Shown here: positions 37,284 through 46,494 of the stretch, piece after piece
Numbering within the stretch: the first letter of the stretch is position 1
Layout: the number at the start of each line of letters is the position of its first letter
Origin: Streptosporangium amethystogenes
Lineage (GTDB): Bacteria; Actinomycetota; Actinomycetes; Streptosporangiales; Streptosporangiaceae
Assembly: GCF_000721075.1 (NCBI RefSeq)
Contig: NZ_JOEQ01000007.1
Location: forward strand, 186,001-250,000
DNA: 64,000 nucleotides
Reading direction: 5' to 3'
Notes under the pieces: generated by a model
Told to the model about the DNA's origin: nothing
Seen by the model: only the letters and a program-made list of their open reading frames with translations
Databases searched by the model: none
Translations under genes and position numbers: made by a program

Positions 37284-38423
37284 CTACCCCAGTGCCTGGG
37301 TGAGGTCGGCGAGGAGATCGTCGACCGACTCGATGCCGACCGACAGGCGGACCAGGTCGCCGGGGACCTCCAGCGGCGAGCCCGCCACGGAGGCGTGGGT
37401 CATCCGGCCGGGGTGCTCGATCAGCGACTCCACACCGCCGAGCGACTCGCCCAGGGTGAACAGCCTGGTCCGGTCGCACACCTCGACCGCCTCGGCCTCT
37501 CCCCCGGCCATCCGGAAGGAGACCATGCCCCCGAAGCGCCTCATCTGCTTGGTCGCCACCTCGTGACCGGGATGATCGGCCAGGCCCGGATAGAGCACCG
37601 AGGTCACCCGCGGATGGGCGAGTAGCAGATCCACCACCCGCTCGGCGTTCTCGCAGTGGCGGTCCATCCGCACCCCGAGCGTCTTGAGACCGCGCAGCGT
37701 CAGCCAGGCGTCGAACGGCCCGGCCACCGCGCCCATCGCGTTCTGGTGGTACGCGAGCTCCTCGCCCAGCCCGGTGTCGCGTGCGACGAGCGCGCCGCCG
37801 ACCACGTCGGAGTGGCCACCCACGTACTTGGTGGTGGAGTGCACGACGACGTCCGCACCCAGCGCCAGCGGCTGCTGCAGATACGGGGAGGCGAAGGTGT
37901 TGTCCACCACCAGCAACGCGCCGCAGTCGCGCGCGAGCTGGGCCAGGGCCGCGATGTCCGCGATGCCGAGCAGCGGGTTGGTGGGTGTCTCCACCCAGAT
38001 GATCCTGGTCTTCTGGGTCACCGCGGCCGCCACCGCCGCCAGGTCGCCCAGCGGCACCGGGTCGTAGTGCAGCCCCCAGCGCTCGTGCACCTTGGCGAAC
38101 AGGCGGTAGGTGCCCCCGTAGGCGTCGTTCGGGATGATGACATGGTCGCCCGGCTTGCAGATCGTACGGAGCACCGTGTCCTCGGCCGCCAGGCCCGAGG
38201 CGAAGGCCAGACCGCGGCCGCCGCCCTCGACCGCGGCCATGGCCTCTTCCAGTGCGGCCCTGGTCGGGTTGGCCGACCGGCTGTACTCATAGCCGGCGCG
38301 CAGACCGCCCACGCCGTCCTGCTTGTAGGTGGACACCGCGTAGATCGGCGGAACCACCGCCCCGGTGTAGGGGTCGGGTTCCTGACCTGCGTGGATGGCC
38401 AGCGTCTCGAATCCTTGGTTCAT
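37284..38423 (-). CDS. metB: Cystathionine gamma-synthase
   Basis: A 379-residue Cys/Met metabolism PLP enzyme. PLP Lys is in VVHSTTKYVGGHSDVVGG; YEYSRSANPTR and FASGLAAEDTV are family signatures, and the C-terminal RLSVGIESVDDL is intact. It joins an activated homoserine to Cys, or cleaves cystathionine; MetB and MetB-like lyases cannot be told apart by eye. With cbs 2 kb away it suggests transsulfuration. The ATG at 38423 begins MNQGFETLAIHAGQ. Confidence 0.92.
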   Translation of the reverse strand: MNQGFETLAIHAGQEPDPYTGAVVPPIYAVSTYKQDGVGGLRAGYEYSRSANPTRAALEEAMAAVEGGGRGLAFASGLAAEDTVLRTICKPGDHVIIPNDAYGGTYRLFAKVHERWGLHYDPVPLGDLAAVAAAVTQKTRIIWVETPTNPLLGIADIAALAQLARDCGALLVVDNTFASPYLQQPLALGADVVVHSTTKYVGGHSDVVGGALVARDTGLGEELAYHQNAMGAVAGPFDAWLTLRGLKTLGVRMDRHCENAERVVDLLLAHPRVTSVLYPGLADHPGHEVATKQMRRFGGMVSFRMAGGEAEAVEVCDRTRLFTLGESLGGVESLIEHPGRMTHASVAGSPLEVPGDLVRLSVGIESVDDLLADLTQALG

Positions 38424-38459
38424 GGGGTCAACGCTACTCGCAACATCGGCGCCCCCAGA

Positions 38460-38683
38460 GCACACGCAACCGCTCAGCACCCCCGGCACACCCCCGCCAA
38501 GGAGCACACACAACCGCTCGGCGCGCACCCCCACTAAGAAGCACACGCAACCGCTCAGCACCCCCGGCACACCCCCGCCAAGGAGCACACACAACCGCTC
38601 GGCGCCCCCCACTAAGAAGCACGCACCACGGCTCCCGCCACCCCCTCGGCGCACCCGCCGCCAAGGGGCACGGACAACCGCTC
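38460..38683. repeat. Degenerate tandem repeat array upstream of metB
   Basis: Two ~80-bp direct copies (38460-38540 and 38541-38618, nearly identical, the second 3 bases shorter) each hold two sub-units. The core CAACCGCTC occurs at 38467, 38511, 38548, 38592 and 38675. The array fills the gap between metB and a small membrane gene and runs into the 3' half of that gene. Confidence 0.85.
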
Positions 38684-38812
38684 CGCACCGCCCTCCGCGG
38701 CTCCCTCGGCGCGCTCCCCGGTGATCCTTGAGAGCAGGACCGGGTCGGCGAGCGTCAGGCCGACGCCGACCAGCAGGCCGACGACCGGCAGCAGAATTCC
38801 GATGACAGTCAT
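38612..38812 (-). CDS. Small membrane protein whose 3' half is repeat-derived
   Basis: Sixty-six residues: MTVIGILLPVVGLLVGVGLT forms one helix, then ADPVLLSRITGER, then a low-complexity tail coded by the repeat array. The ATG at 38812 has AGGGGAGAA four bases upstream, so translation is likely. The original C-terminus may have been replaced by repeats. Function unknown. Confidence 0.5.
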   Translation of the reverse strand: MTVIGILLPVVGLLVGVGLTLADPVLLSRITGERAEGAAEGGAERLSVPLGGGCAEGVAGAVVRAS

Positions 38813-38947
38813 TTCTCCCCTTTCGACATGTCAAGCATCGGTGCGGCCGCCCCGGCACCGCCTCCGCTGAAGGACCGGTTCGAACCGGGACGGCTCAGCC
38901 GAACGGCCGATATGCCCCCTCCCCATTCAGGTTTAGGCTCTGGGACC

Positions 38948-40171
38948 GTGGGGGAAACGAACCGGCTCGTCTACTGGGTCAAAAGGCTCAGCGAGATCGC
39001 GTTGATCGGCTGGCTCCTCCTGCTCCTGCTGCTCGACGTTCTGATCGTGACGAGCGCGAGCGGGGAGGCGACGTGGCCGGTTCTGGTGTGCGGTGTGGTG
39101 GGCGTCGCAGCGGTGCTGTGGCGCCGCCGCCGGCGGGTCGGCGGGTTCGTCGCCCTGCTGACGGTGTCGTTCCTGTGCAGCCTGGCCATCGGCATCGCCG
39201 GAGGTAACGGCGGACCCGGCCTGGCCGAGATCGGAACTCTGCTGGTCCTCACCGTCGGCGGGCTGCGCGCGATCGAGCCGGTGCGGCGGGCCGCGCTGTT
39301 CTCGCTGGCGGCGATGGTCGTGCTGGAGGCCTCCTCCGTACGCCTGAACGAGACGACCGCCAGCGTGGTCACCGGCTTCCTGCTCTTCGTGAGCTGGTCG
39401 TTCGCCGCCGGTATCGGCGCCTACCTCCGCTTCCAGCAGGAGCGCCGCAGGGAGGCCGTGGAATCGGTACGGCGGGCCGAGCGTCTGGAGCTGGCCAGGG
39501 AGCTGCACGACCTGGTCGCCCACCACATCACCGGGATCGTGGTGCAGGCGCAGGCCGCCAAGATCGTCGCCGAGCGGAAGCCGGAGGCCGTGATCCCCTC
39601 CCTGGAGGCGATCGCCGGCGCCGGGGCCGACGCGCTGACCTCGATGCGCCGCCTGGTCAGCGTGCTCCGCGCGCAGAACGAGGCCGCCCGCTCACCGGGC
39701 AGCACGCTCATGGACATGCGCACGATGGTCGAGCGTTTCTCCACCACCGGCCCCCAGGTCGCCTTCGACATCGGTCAGGGCATCACCGACGGCACCGTGG
39801 CCCCGGAGGTGATGACCACCCTCCACCGGGTTCTCCAGGAGTCGCTGACCAACGTCCGCCGGCATGCTCCCGGCACCGGCTGGGTCGAGGCGGACCTGAG
39901 GCTGACCGACGGCTCCGACCTGCGCGCCTGGGCCGAGAGCAGGCGCGCGGGGAGGGGCTGGGAGCCCGGGAACCGGGAAAACGCGGCCGGGGACGCCGTG
40001 CGGCTGCGGGTGCGCAACTACGGCTCGGTGTCCGATGTCAGGATCTCCCACCTCGGCGGCGGCTTCGGCCTGGTGGGCATGGCCGAGCGCGTCGAGGCGC
40101 TCGGCGGCAGGCTCATGGCCGGGCCCACCCATTCCGGCGCCTGGGAGGTGGCGGCCGAGTTTCCCCTCTGA
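38948..40171 (+). CDS. Orphan NarL-type sensor histidine kinase
   Basis: A 407-residue kinase with five or six N-terminal helices (about 12-160), a HisKA_3 domain with LARELHDLVAHHITGIVVQA (phosphoacceptor His) and an HATPase ending GGGFGLVGMAERVEALGG. No response regulator gene is adjacent. The GTG at 38948 follows a TAGGCT hexamer by nine bases, suggesting a leaderless message; an ATG at 38828 is possible. A 40-residue insertion with Trp/Arg repeats lies between the N and G boxes. Confidence 0.85.
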   Translation: MGETNRLVYWVKRLSEIALIGWLLLLLLLDVLIVTSASGEATWPVLVCGVVGVAAVLWRRRRRVGGFVALLTVSFLCSLAIGIAGGNGGPGLAEIGTLLVLTVGGLRAIEPVRRAALFSLAAMVVLEASSVRLNETTASVVTGFLLFVSWSFAAGIGAYLRFQQERRREAVESVRRAERLELARELHDLVAHHITGIVVQAQAAKIVAERKPEAVIPSLEAIAGAGADALTSMRRLVSVLRAQNEAARSPGSTLMDMRTMVERFSTTGPQVAFDIGQGITDGTVAPEVMTTLHRVLQESLTNVRRHAPGTGWVEADLRLTDGSDLRAWAESRRAGRGWEPGNRENAAGDAVRLRVRNYGSVSDVRISHLGGGFGLVGMAERVEALGGRLMAGPTHSGAWEVAAEFPL

Positions 40172-40226
40172 CCCACGGGGACTGCCCGAACCCCGACCGG
40201 TGCCTCCAGGCCGGCATTCGGGTGGT

Positions 40227-40274
40227 CTCAGTGATCGGCGAACTCAGTGATCGGCGAGCTCAGTGGTTGGCGAG
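40227..40274. repeat. Three tandem 16-bp units at the 3' end of cbs
   Basis: Units 40227-40242, 40243-40258 (identical but for the last base) and 40259-40274 (three changes). The third contains the cbs stop codon, so the last codons of cbs appear to have been copied downstream twice. Confidence 0.8.
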
Positions 40275-41630
40275 GAAGGCCAGCAGGTCCTGGCGGGTGA
40301 GCAGCCCGACGGGCTTGCCGTTGTCGAGGACGACCGCGGCGTCGGCCTTCTCCAGCGCATCGACGGCGATGGAGACCGGCTCCCCCGCGCCGATCGTCGG
40401 CAGCGGCTGCGACATGTGGGCCGCCAGCGGGTCGGTCGGCCGCACCCGGCCACGGTACAGGGCATCCAGCAGGTCTCGCTCCAGGATCGAGCCGACCACC
40501 TCGGCGGCCATGACCGGCGGCTCCTCCTTCATCACCGGAAGCTGCGACACGCCGTACTCGCGCATGATCGAGATGGCTGTGTCGACCGACTCGTACGGGT
40601 GGGTGTGCACGAACTCCGGCATGCCGGAGTTCTTTCGGGTCAGCACGTCCTTGACCAGGCCCTCGTCGCTGTAGGTGGTCAGGAAGCCGTAGTCGGCCAT
40701 CCACTCGTCGTTGAAGATCTTCGAAAGGTAGCCGCGGCCACCGTCGGGCAGCAGCACCACGACCACGTCGTCAGGGCCGGCCTGCGAGGCCACCCGCAGC
40801 GCCGCCACCGTCGCCATGCCGCAGGAGCCGCCCACCAGGAGCGCCTCCTCGCGGGCCAGACGGCGGGTCATGCTGAAGGAGTCCTTGTCGGAGACCGCGA
40901 TGATCTCGTCGCAGATCGTGGTGTCGTAGGTGGCCGGCCAGATGTCCTCGCCGACGCCCTCCACCAGGTACGGCCGCCCGGTGCCGCCGGAGTAGACCGA
41001 ACCCTCCGGGTCGGCGCCGATGATCTTAACCCGGCCGCCGGAGACCTCCTTGAGATAGCGGCCGACGCCGCTGATCGTGCCACCGGTGCCGACACCCGCC
41101 ACGAAGTGGGTGATCCGGCCCTCGGTCTGCTCCCAGATCTCCGGGCCCGTGGAGTGGTAGTGGCTCTCCGGGTTGTTCGGATTGGAGTACTGGTCCGGCT
41201 TCCAGGCGTTCGGCGTCTCCTTGGCCAGCCGGTCGGAGACGGAGTAGTAGGAGTCGGGGTGGTCGGGTGAGACCGCCGTCGGGCAGACCACGACCTCGGC
41301 ACCGTAGGCGCGCAGCACCGCGATCTTGTCCTGGGCCACCTTGTCCGGCACCACGAACAGGCACTTGTAACCCCGCTGTTGCGCCACGATGGCCAGGCCG
41401 ATTCCGGTGTTGCCCGAGGTGGGCTCCACGATCGTGCCCCCCGGCCGCAACTCGCCCGACTTCTCGGCGGCGTCGATCATCCGCACCGCGATGCGGTCCT
41501 TCACCGAACCGCCTGGGTTGAAATACTCCACCTTCGCCAGCACCTGGGCGGAAATACCCTCCGTCACCTTCTGCAGCCGGACGAGAGGGGTGTTGCCCAT
41601 CAGTTCGACGAGCGAGTCATGTACACGCAC
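40260..41630 (-). CDS. cbs: Cystathionine beta-synthase
   Basis: A 456-residue PLP enzyme condensing Ser and homocysteine to cystathionine. PLP Lys is in NPGGSVKDRIAVRM; EPTSGNTGIGLA and GTGGTISGVGR are the substrate and phosphate loops. The C-terminal ~120 residues form a CBS-domain pair (ISIMREYGVSQLPVM; LEKADAAVVLDNGKPVGLLT), which binds adenosyl ligands in many homologues. The GTG at 41630 has GAGGTG upstream. Confidence 0.95.
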   Translation of the reverse strand: MRVHDSLVELMGNTPLVRLQKVTEGISAQVLAKVEYFNPGGSVKDRIAVRMIDAAEKSGELRPGGTIVEPTSGNTGIGLAIVAQQRGYKCLFVVPDKVAQDKIAVLRAYGAEVVVCPTAVSPDHPDSYYSVSDRLAKETPNAWKPDQYSNPNNPESHYHSTGPEIWEQTEGRITHFVAGVGTGGTISGVGRYLKEVSGGRVKIIGADPEGSVYSGGTGRPYLVEGVGEDIWPATYDTTICDEIIAVSDKDSFSMTRRLAREEALLVGGSCGMATVAALRVASQAGPDDVVVVLLPDGGRGYLSKIFNDEWMADYGFLTTYSDEGLVKDVLTRKNSGMPEFVHTHPYESVDTAISIMREYGVSQLPVMKEEPPVMAAEVVGSILERDLLDALYRGRVRPTDPLAAHMSQPLPTIGAGEPVSIAVDALEKADAAVVLDNGKPVGLLTRQDLLAFLANH

Positions 41631-41761
41631 CGGGATATCACCTCGAAATACCAAAGCTCTGTCAGCTTGTTGTGTTGATCGCCGTGATCCCATGGGGGTG
41701 GCGGGACCTCGACCATGTTTCAAGGCAACGCTACCGCCCCGTACGGAGGGAGCAACGTCAC

Positions 41762-42736
41762 GTGATCTGGACACCCGGGACGGCGCGAGCCGCCCGCCGC
41801 ATCGCCGCGGCGGCCGCACTGGGAGGGGGAGGCGTCACCGTGCTCGGCGCGGCGACCTACGGGCTGCTGCTGGCCGAGGCGATGGTGGCCCGCCGCGCGG
41901 TCGGCCGCCCGCACGGCATGGACGGACCGCCTTCTGACGGCGTGTACGGAGCCTTCGGCGGCGCGCCGATCCGGATGGCCATGCTCGGTGACTCAACCTC
42001 CGTCGGCCTGGGTACCGCGGACCCCGCGGAGACACCCGCCGTGCTGATCGCCAACGGGCTGGCCGTGATCGCCGAGCGGCCGGTGCGGCTGACCGTGGTG
42101 GGCAGGTCGGGGGCGACCTCCGCGGAGCTGGGCGACCAGGTCGACGAGGCGCTCAAGGCCCGGCCCGAGATCGCGGTCGTTTTCATCGGTGCCAACGACG
42201 TCACCTCGCAGGCCGTGCCGGCCCAGGCCGTACGGCACCTGCAGAAAGCGGTCCGGCGGCTGCGGGAGGCGGGGGCCGAGGTGGTCGTGGGCACCTGTCC
42301 CGACCTCGGCACGGTCAGGCCGATCGCGCAGCCGCTGCGCTGGATGACCAGGCGATGGAGCCGCCAGCTGGCCGCCGCGCAGACCGTCGCCGTGGTCGAG
42401 GCGGGCGGGCGGACCGTGGCCTTCGCGGACCTGCTGGGGCCGGAGTTCGACATGAACCCGGCGGAGATGTTCGGCCTTGATCGTTATCACCCATCTAGCC
42501 AAGGCTATCTCCAGACAGCTTACGCAGTGCTACCTTCCGTATGCAGTGCGTTGGAGTTGTGGCCCGAACCTCGCGTCCAACGCGCTGAGTCGATCTACCT
42601 CGCGGCGGCCAAGGCCGCGGAGGAGCCCGGCGCCGAGGTCTCCGCGACCCGTGTCGCCGGTCGAGCGACCGGACCCCAGGGACGATGGGTGACCTTGCTC
42701 GGCCGGAGGCCCGGAAAGCGACCCGACCGCGCCTGA
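41762..42736 (+). CDS. SGNH/GDSL-family hydrolase
   Basis: A 324-residue protein with an N-terminal membrane or signal helix (about 12-42), catalytic Ser in MLGDSTSVGLG (block I), Gly block RSGATSAELG, Asn block IGANDVTSQ and DRYHPSSQGY with catalytic Asp and His. It is an extracytoplasmic esterase or lipase. The GTG at 41762 has GGAGGGAG nine bases upstream. It is 60 bases before a lipoprotein gene on the same strand. Confidence 0.88.
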   Translation: MIWTPGTARAARRIAAAAALGGGGVTVLGAATYGLLLAEAMVARRAVGRPHGMDGPPSDGVYGAFGGAPIRMAMLGDSTSVGLGTADPAETPAVLIANGLAVIAERPVRLTVVGRSGATSAELGDQVDEALKARPEIAVVFIGANDVTSQAVPAQAVRHLQKAVRRLREAGAEVVVGTCPDLGTVRPIAQPLRWMTRRWSRQLAAAQTVAVVEAGGRTVAFADLLGPEFDMNPAEMFGLDRYHPSSQGYLQTAYAVLPSVCSALELWPEPRVQRAESIYLAAAKAAEEPGAEVSATRVAGRATGPQGRWVTLLGRRPGKRPDRA

Positions 42737-42795
42737 ACACGGTCACCCTCCGCCGCGAAGCCGTAACGCCTCGCCCGCATTGGAGTGGAATACCC

Positions 42796-44139
42796 GTGAT
42801 CCGGCCCCTCGCGAAACCGGCCCTGGTGCTCGCCGGAGCTTTGACCCTGGGCGGCTGCTCCGGCAGTGAAGCGGCCACCCCTGACCATCCCACCTGGCAC
42901 AACACCGAGGTGAACGCGGTCAGCCGCACCACCGTCGCCGATGGCGTCGCCATGACGACCTCCATGAAGCCGGACGGCACGCTTGAGGCGGTGGCCGTCG
43001 ATCTCGCCACCGGCAGGAAACTGTGGTCCCACCCCTCGACCATGGCCGGCCGCCTGCCGGGGATGGGGGTGCCCGCTCCCGCGATCGTCGAGACCGCCGG
43101 CGGGCAGACCGTCGCGGTGACGGTCGACCCCGCCAGGCGGGGGCGCTGGAAGGCCACGATCGTCGGCCTCGACGCCAGAACCGGGACACGCAGATGGAGC
43201 CGCCCGGTGCACTCCACCTTCGGCCCCCAGCGGTGCGGAACTTTCGTGTGCGTGTCCGAGCACACCGCGCTCGCGAGCGCCCGCGTCGTCGTGCTCGACC
43301 CGGTCACCGGCAGGATCGCATGGAAGCTCCCCGGCATCGCCGAGGTCGAGTGGTCCGACGCCTCCCGCGTGGTCTTCCTCCGCCTCGCCCGCCATCCCGT
43401 CCTGGAGTCGCACGACCTGAAGACCGGCAAGGTCGTCTGGCGGGTCCCCGTCGAGCAGGCCCTCGGCTCCGGGGTCGACCTGTCAGGTGGCTGGTCCTTC
43501 GGCGCGACCACGGGAAATCTCGTCGGGTACGTCGCTCCCTACACCAACCCGAAGACGAGCAAGGTCTCCGCCTTCGGCCTGTTCTCCGTCAAGCTCGCCG
43601 ACGGCACCGTCAACTGGATGCGCCCGTCGGTGGTCCGCGTCTATCCCAGCGGCAGCCCCGGCTTCGCACCGGTGGTCCGCCCGGTCGACCAGCAGGGCCA
43701 GTACGGCGGGTTCGCCCGGTTGGAGGCCGACAGCGGCCGGGTGCTCGGCCAGATCTCCGCCGAACAGGTTCCCGAGTCCGGCTGGTGGCTGGCCTTCCCA
43801 CCCCGGATGGAGAAGGTCGGTTTCCTGCGACACGACAAGCCGGGCAACACGTTCGACCTTTCCACCGGCCGCAACGCCGACGTCAAGGACGAGCACGGCT
43901 GGTCCTTCTGCGTGACCGACCCCAAACCGCTCGCGCTCAAGGGCCAGAACTCCGGGTTCTACTCGGTGGCCTCGCTGTGCGAGTTCAGGCTGGCCGACGG
44001 CAAGCGGGTGTCCGGCCCGGGTGTCCCGCCCGCCTGGTTCACCGGCAGCCAGAACGGCTGGCGGATGTGGCGCGACGAGAAAGGCGGCCTCCACGGGATC
44101 AAGGACGGCGACGGCACCTCGCCCGGCATGTACGGCTGA
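42796..44139 (+). CDS. PQQ-like beta-propeller lipoprotein
   Basis: A 447-residue exported protein with lipobox LTLGGCSGS (Cys near residue 22). Blade repeats follow: TGRKLWSHPS, TGTRRWSRPV, TGRIAWKLPG, TGKVVWRVPV and others of the xTGxxxW type, typical of PQQ-like quinoprotein domains. A surface scaffold or sensor role is likely; PQQ binding is not evident. The GTG at 42796 has GGAG upstream. Confidence 0.82.
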   Translation: MIRPLAKPALVLAGALTLGGCSGSEAATPDHPTWHNTEVNAVSRTTVADGVAMTTSMKPDGTLEAVAVDLATGRKLWSHPSTMAGRLPGMGVPAPAIVETAGGQTVAVTVDPARRGRWKATIVGLDARTGTRRWSRPVHSTFGPQRCGTFVCVSEHTALASARVVVLDPVTGRIAWKLPGIAEVEWSDASRVVFLRLARHPVLESHDLKTGKVVWRVPVEQALGSGVDLSGGWSFGATTGNLVGYVAPYTNPKTSKVSAFGLFSVKLADGTVNWMRPSVVRVYPSGSPGFAPVVRPVDQQGQYGGFARLEADSGRVLGQISAEQVPESGWWLAFPPRMEKVGFLRHDKPGNTFDLSTGRNADVKDEHGWSFCVTDPKPLALKGQNSGFYSVASLCEFRLADGKRVSGPGVPPAWFTGSQNGWRMWRDEKGGLHGIKDGDGTSPGMYG

Positions 44140-44345
44140 CATCCGCGGCCGATGTGTGTGAGACCGGCACCGGGCGCGACGGCCGCGGCCCGTGAGGGAC
44201 GACAGACCCGCGGCGAGCCCCGTCCTCGGGCGGGGCCCTGTGCATCCAGTACAAAGTTCTGTTTCAATGCCGCCCTGGGCGTGGCTTTGGGCATACCGCG
44301 CGGTACGCTCCGCTGGAGGAGCAGACACGAACCCAGGAGAGCCAC

Positions 44346-45566
44346 ATGCCCGAGGCAGTCATCGTCGCGACCGCGCGCTCGCCCATCGGACGCGCCTTCA
44401 AGGGGTCCCTCAAGGAGATCCGCCCCGATGACCTGACAGCACAGATCATCCAGGCCGCGCTTGCCAAGGTCCCCCAACTCGACCCGACCACGATCGACGA
44501 CCTCATGCTGGGCTGCGGCCTGCCGGGCGGCGAACAGGGCTTCAACATCGGCCGCGTGGTCGCCACCCTGCTCGGCCTGGACGGCGTGCCCGGCACCACC
44601 GTGACCCGCTACTGCTCGTCCTCCCTGCAGACCACCCGGATGGCACTGCACGCGATCAAGGCGGGCGAGGGCGACGTGTTCGTCTCGGCGGGCGTGGAGT
44701 GCGTCTCCCGCTTCGCCAAGGGCAACTCGGACTCGCTGCCCGACACGCAGAACGCGCTGTTCGACGACGCCCGCACCCGTTCGGCCAGGGCCGCCGAGGG
44801 TGGCGGCGAGGTCTGGCACGACCCGCGCGAGGATGGCCTGCTGCCCGACATCTACGTGGCGATGGGCCAGACCGCGGAGAACCTCGCCGGGCTGAAGGGC
44901 GTCTCCCGGCAGGAGCAGGACGAGTTCGGCGTCCGGTCCCAGAACCTGGCGGAGAAGGCCATCGCCAACGGCTTCTGGGAGAAGGACATCACCCCGGTGA
45001 CCCTGCCCGACGGAACCGTGGTGAGCAAGGACGACGGCCCCCGCGCCGGCACCACCTACGAGGCCGTCTCGACCCTCAAACCGGTCTTCCGGCCCGACGG
45101 CACGGTCACCGCGGGCAACTGCTGCGCGCTGAACGACGGCGCCGCCGCGGTGATCGTGATGAGCGACACCAGGGCAGCCGAGCTCGGCATCACCCCGCTC
45201 GCCCGGATCGTCTCCACCGGCGTGACCGGCCTGTCCCCCGAGATCATGGGCCTGGGCCCTGTCGAGGCCTCGAAGCAGGCCTTGGCCAGGGCGGGCATGT
45301 CCATCGGCGACGTGGACCTCGTCGAGATCAACGAGGCGTTCGCCGCCCAGGTCATCCCGTCCTACCAGGAACTCGGCATCGACATCGACAGGCTCAACGT
45401 CAACGGCGGCGCCATCGCGGTGGGCCATCCCTTCGGGATGACCGGAGCCCGCATCACCTCCACCCTGATCAACAGCCTCGCCTTCCACGACAGGTCGATC
45501 GGGCTGGAGACCATGTGCGTCGGCGGCGGCCAGGGCATGGCCATGGTCCTGGAACGCCTCAGCTGA
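44346..45566 (+). CDS. Acetyl-CoA acetyltransferase (thiolase)
   Basis: A 406-residue thiolase. The acyl-carrying Cys is in VTRYCSSSLQT (near residue 92), the active-site His in NGGAIAVGHPFGMTGAR, and the second Cys in ETMCVGGGQGMAM. NEAFAAQ is intact. It condenses or cleaves acetyl-CoA/acyl-CoA in fatty acid oxidation. No other beta-oxidation gene is next to it. The ATG at 44346 is preceded by GGAGAG. Confidence 0.93.
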   Translation: MPEAVIVATARSPIGRAFKGSLKEIRPDDLTAQIIQAALAKVPQLDPTTIDDLMLGCGLPGGEQGFNIGRVVATLLGLDGVPGTTVTRYCSSSLQTTRMALHAIKAGEGDVFVSAGVECVSRFAKGNSDSLPDTQNALFDDARTRSARAAEGGGEVWHDPREDGLLPDIYVAMGQTAENLAGLKGVSRQEQDEFGVRSQNLAEKAIANGFWEKDITPVTLPDGTVVSKDDGPRAGTTYEAVSTLKPVFRPDGTVTAGNCCALNDGAAAVIVMSDTRAAELGITPLARIVSTGVTGLSPEIMGLGPVEASKQALARAGMSIGDVDLVEINEAFAAQVIPSYQELGIDIDRLNVNGGAIAVGHPFGMTGARITSTLINSLAFHDRSIGLETMCVGGGQGMAMVLERLS

Positions 45567-45599
45567 GGCTGAGGGCCGGGACCGATCCCGACGCCCCGG

Positions 45600-46010
45600 T
45601 CAGCCGTGGACGTCGGGGCCGGCACGGGTGATCGTGATCTTCACGATCACCCGTCGGTCCCGCTCCATGGCGGCCCGGTAGTCGTCCCAGTCGGGGTGCT
45701 CACCGGAGATGTCGCGGTAGTAGGAGACCAGGGTCTCCATCGCCTCGGGCAGCGAGATGATCTCCGCGGTACCGTCGATCTGGATCCATTCGCCGAAGAA
45801 GGCGTCGGTGGTGACGCAGAGCGAGAGTCGCGGGTCCCTGCGCAGGTTACGGACCTTGGCCGCGGTCTCCCGGGTGCTGACGATCGGGTTCCCATCCGCG
45901 TCGAGCCCCACGGTGACCGGGGAGAGCTGCGGACGTCCGTCCGCATGCGTGGTCAGCATGACCGCGCGGTGGTTGGCACGGATGAATCCGCGCGCCTTTT
46001 CATGATCCAT
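45600..46010 (-). CDS. PPOX-class F420-dependent oxidoreductase-like protein
   Basis: A 136-residue split-barrel protein (MDHEKARGFIRANHRAVMLT, RPQLSPVTVGLDADG, FFGEWIQIDGTAEI). The pattern fits the TIGR03618 F420-binding group of the pyridoxamine-phosphate-oxidase superfamily. Substrate unknown. The ATG at 46010 is chosen by homology; a GTG at 46028 is possible. Confidence 0.85.
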   Translation of the reverse strand: MDHEKARGFIRANHRAVMLTTHADGRPQLSPVTVGLDADGNPIVSTRETAAKVRNLRRDPRLSLCVTTDAFFGEWIQIDGTAEIISLPEAMETLVSYYRDISGEHPDWDDYRAAMERDRRVIVKITITRAGPDVHG

Positions 46011-46035
46011 GAACTCATCATGGCGCACATGACAG

Positions 46036-46063
46036 AGCCCGCACCACCAAGGTGGCGCGGGCT
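46036..46063 (-). terminator. Hairpin between DUF4287 and F420-type genes
   Basis: AGCCCGC-A-CCACC, AA loop, GGTGG-C-GCGGGCT: a 12-bp stem with one A/C mismatch, 18 bases after the DUF4287 stop. No U-tract. Confidence 0.55.
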
Positions 46064-46080
46064 TGGCGAAGATGGTCGAC

Positions 46081-46308
46081 TTACAGGTGGCGGGTACGGC
46101 GGTGCCGCTCGTGCTCGTGCACTATGGCGGCGGCATAGCCGTGGGACAGCCCGTGCTCGTCAGCGAGCCAGGTGGCGCGCTCATCACAGCGAAGGAACGA
46201 CGGGCCGTTGTCGATTGCTCGGAACCACTCGGGGAGTGCGCGTCCCGTGATATCCGGGACCCTTGCGATCAGCTTGTTCTGCGTCTCCATTGAGTGGTTC
46301 AACGACAT
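46081..46308 (-). CDS. Short DUF4287-like protein
   Basis: Seventy-five residues with TGRALPEWFRAID and WLADEHGLSHGYAAAIVHEH, the core of DUF4287 proteins. The family often has a longer C-terminus, so this is a minimal form. The ATG at 46308 has GGAGG six bases upstream. Function unknown. Confidence 0.75.
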   Translation of the reverse strand: MSLNHSMETQNKLIARVPDITGRALPEWFRAIDNGPSFLRCDERATWLADEHGLSHGYAAAIVHEHERHRRTRHL

Positions 46309-46449
46309 GGGCACCTCCACGGATAGGCTCCTTTGCTCGACAGTGCATCACGAAAGCGCAGATAGCAAGCCCCGCGACGCTCTCTCTCGTCGCGGTTCGT
46401 CTATCCCCCGTTGCCTTCCGTTCACTCACCCATCCGTTCAGAAAAAAGT

Positions 46450-46482
46450 GAGGCCCCGCCGGATCGGATCCGGCGGGGCCTC
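46450..46482 (-). terminator. Rho-independent terminator of the Bax-inhibitor gene
   Basis: A perfect 16-bp inverted repeat (46450-46465 with 46467-46482) followed on the minus strand by TTTTTT. This is the clearest intrinsic terminator in the window. Confidence 0.88.
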
Positions 46483-46494
46483 CTGGCGTCACGG

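Noticed and set aside
38424..38460. SAM riboswitch before metB
   Set aside because: The space to the repeats is too short and no kink-turn or core helix pattern is present.
38460..38683. CRISPR-like array near metB
   Set aside because: Copies are directly adjacent and degenerate, with no unique spacers of constant length and no cas genes.
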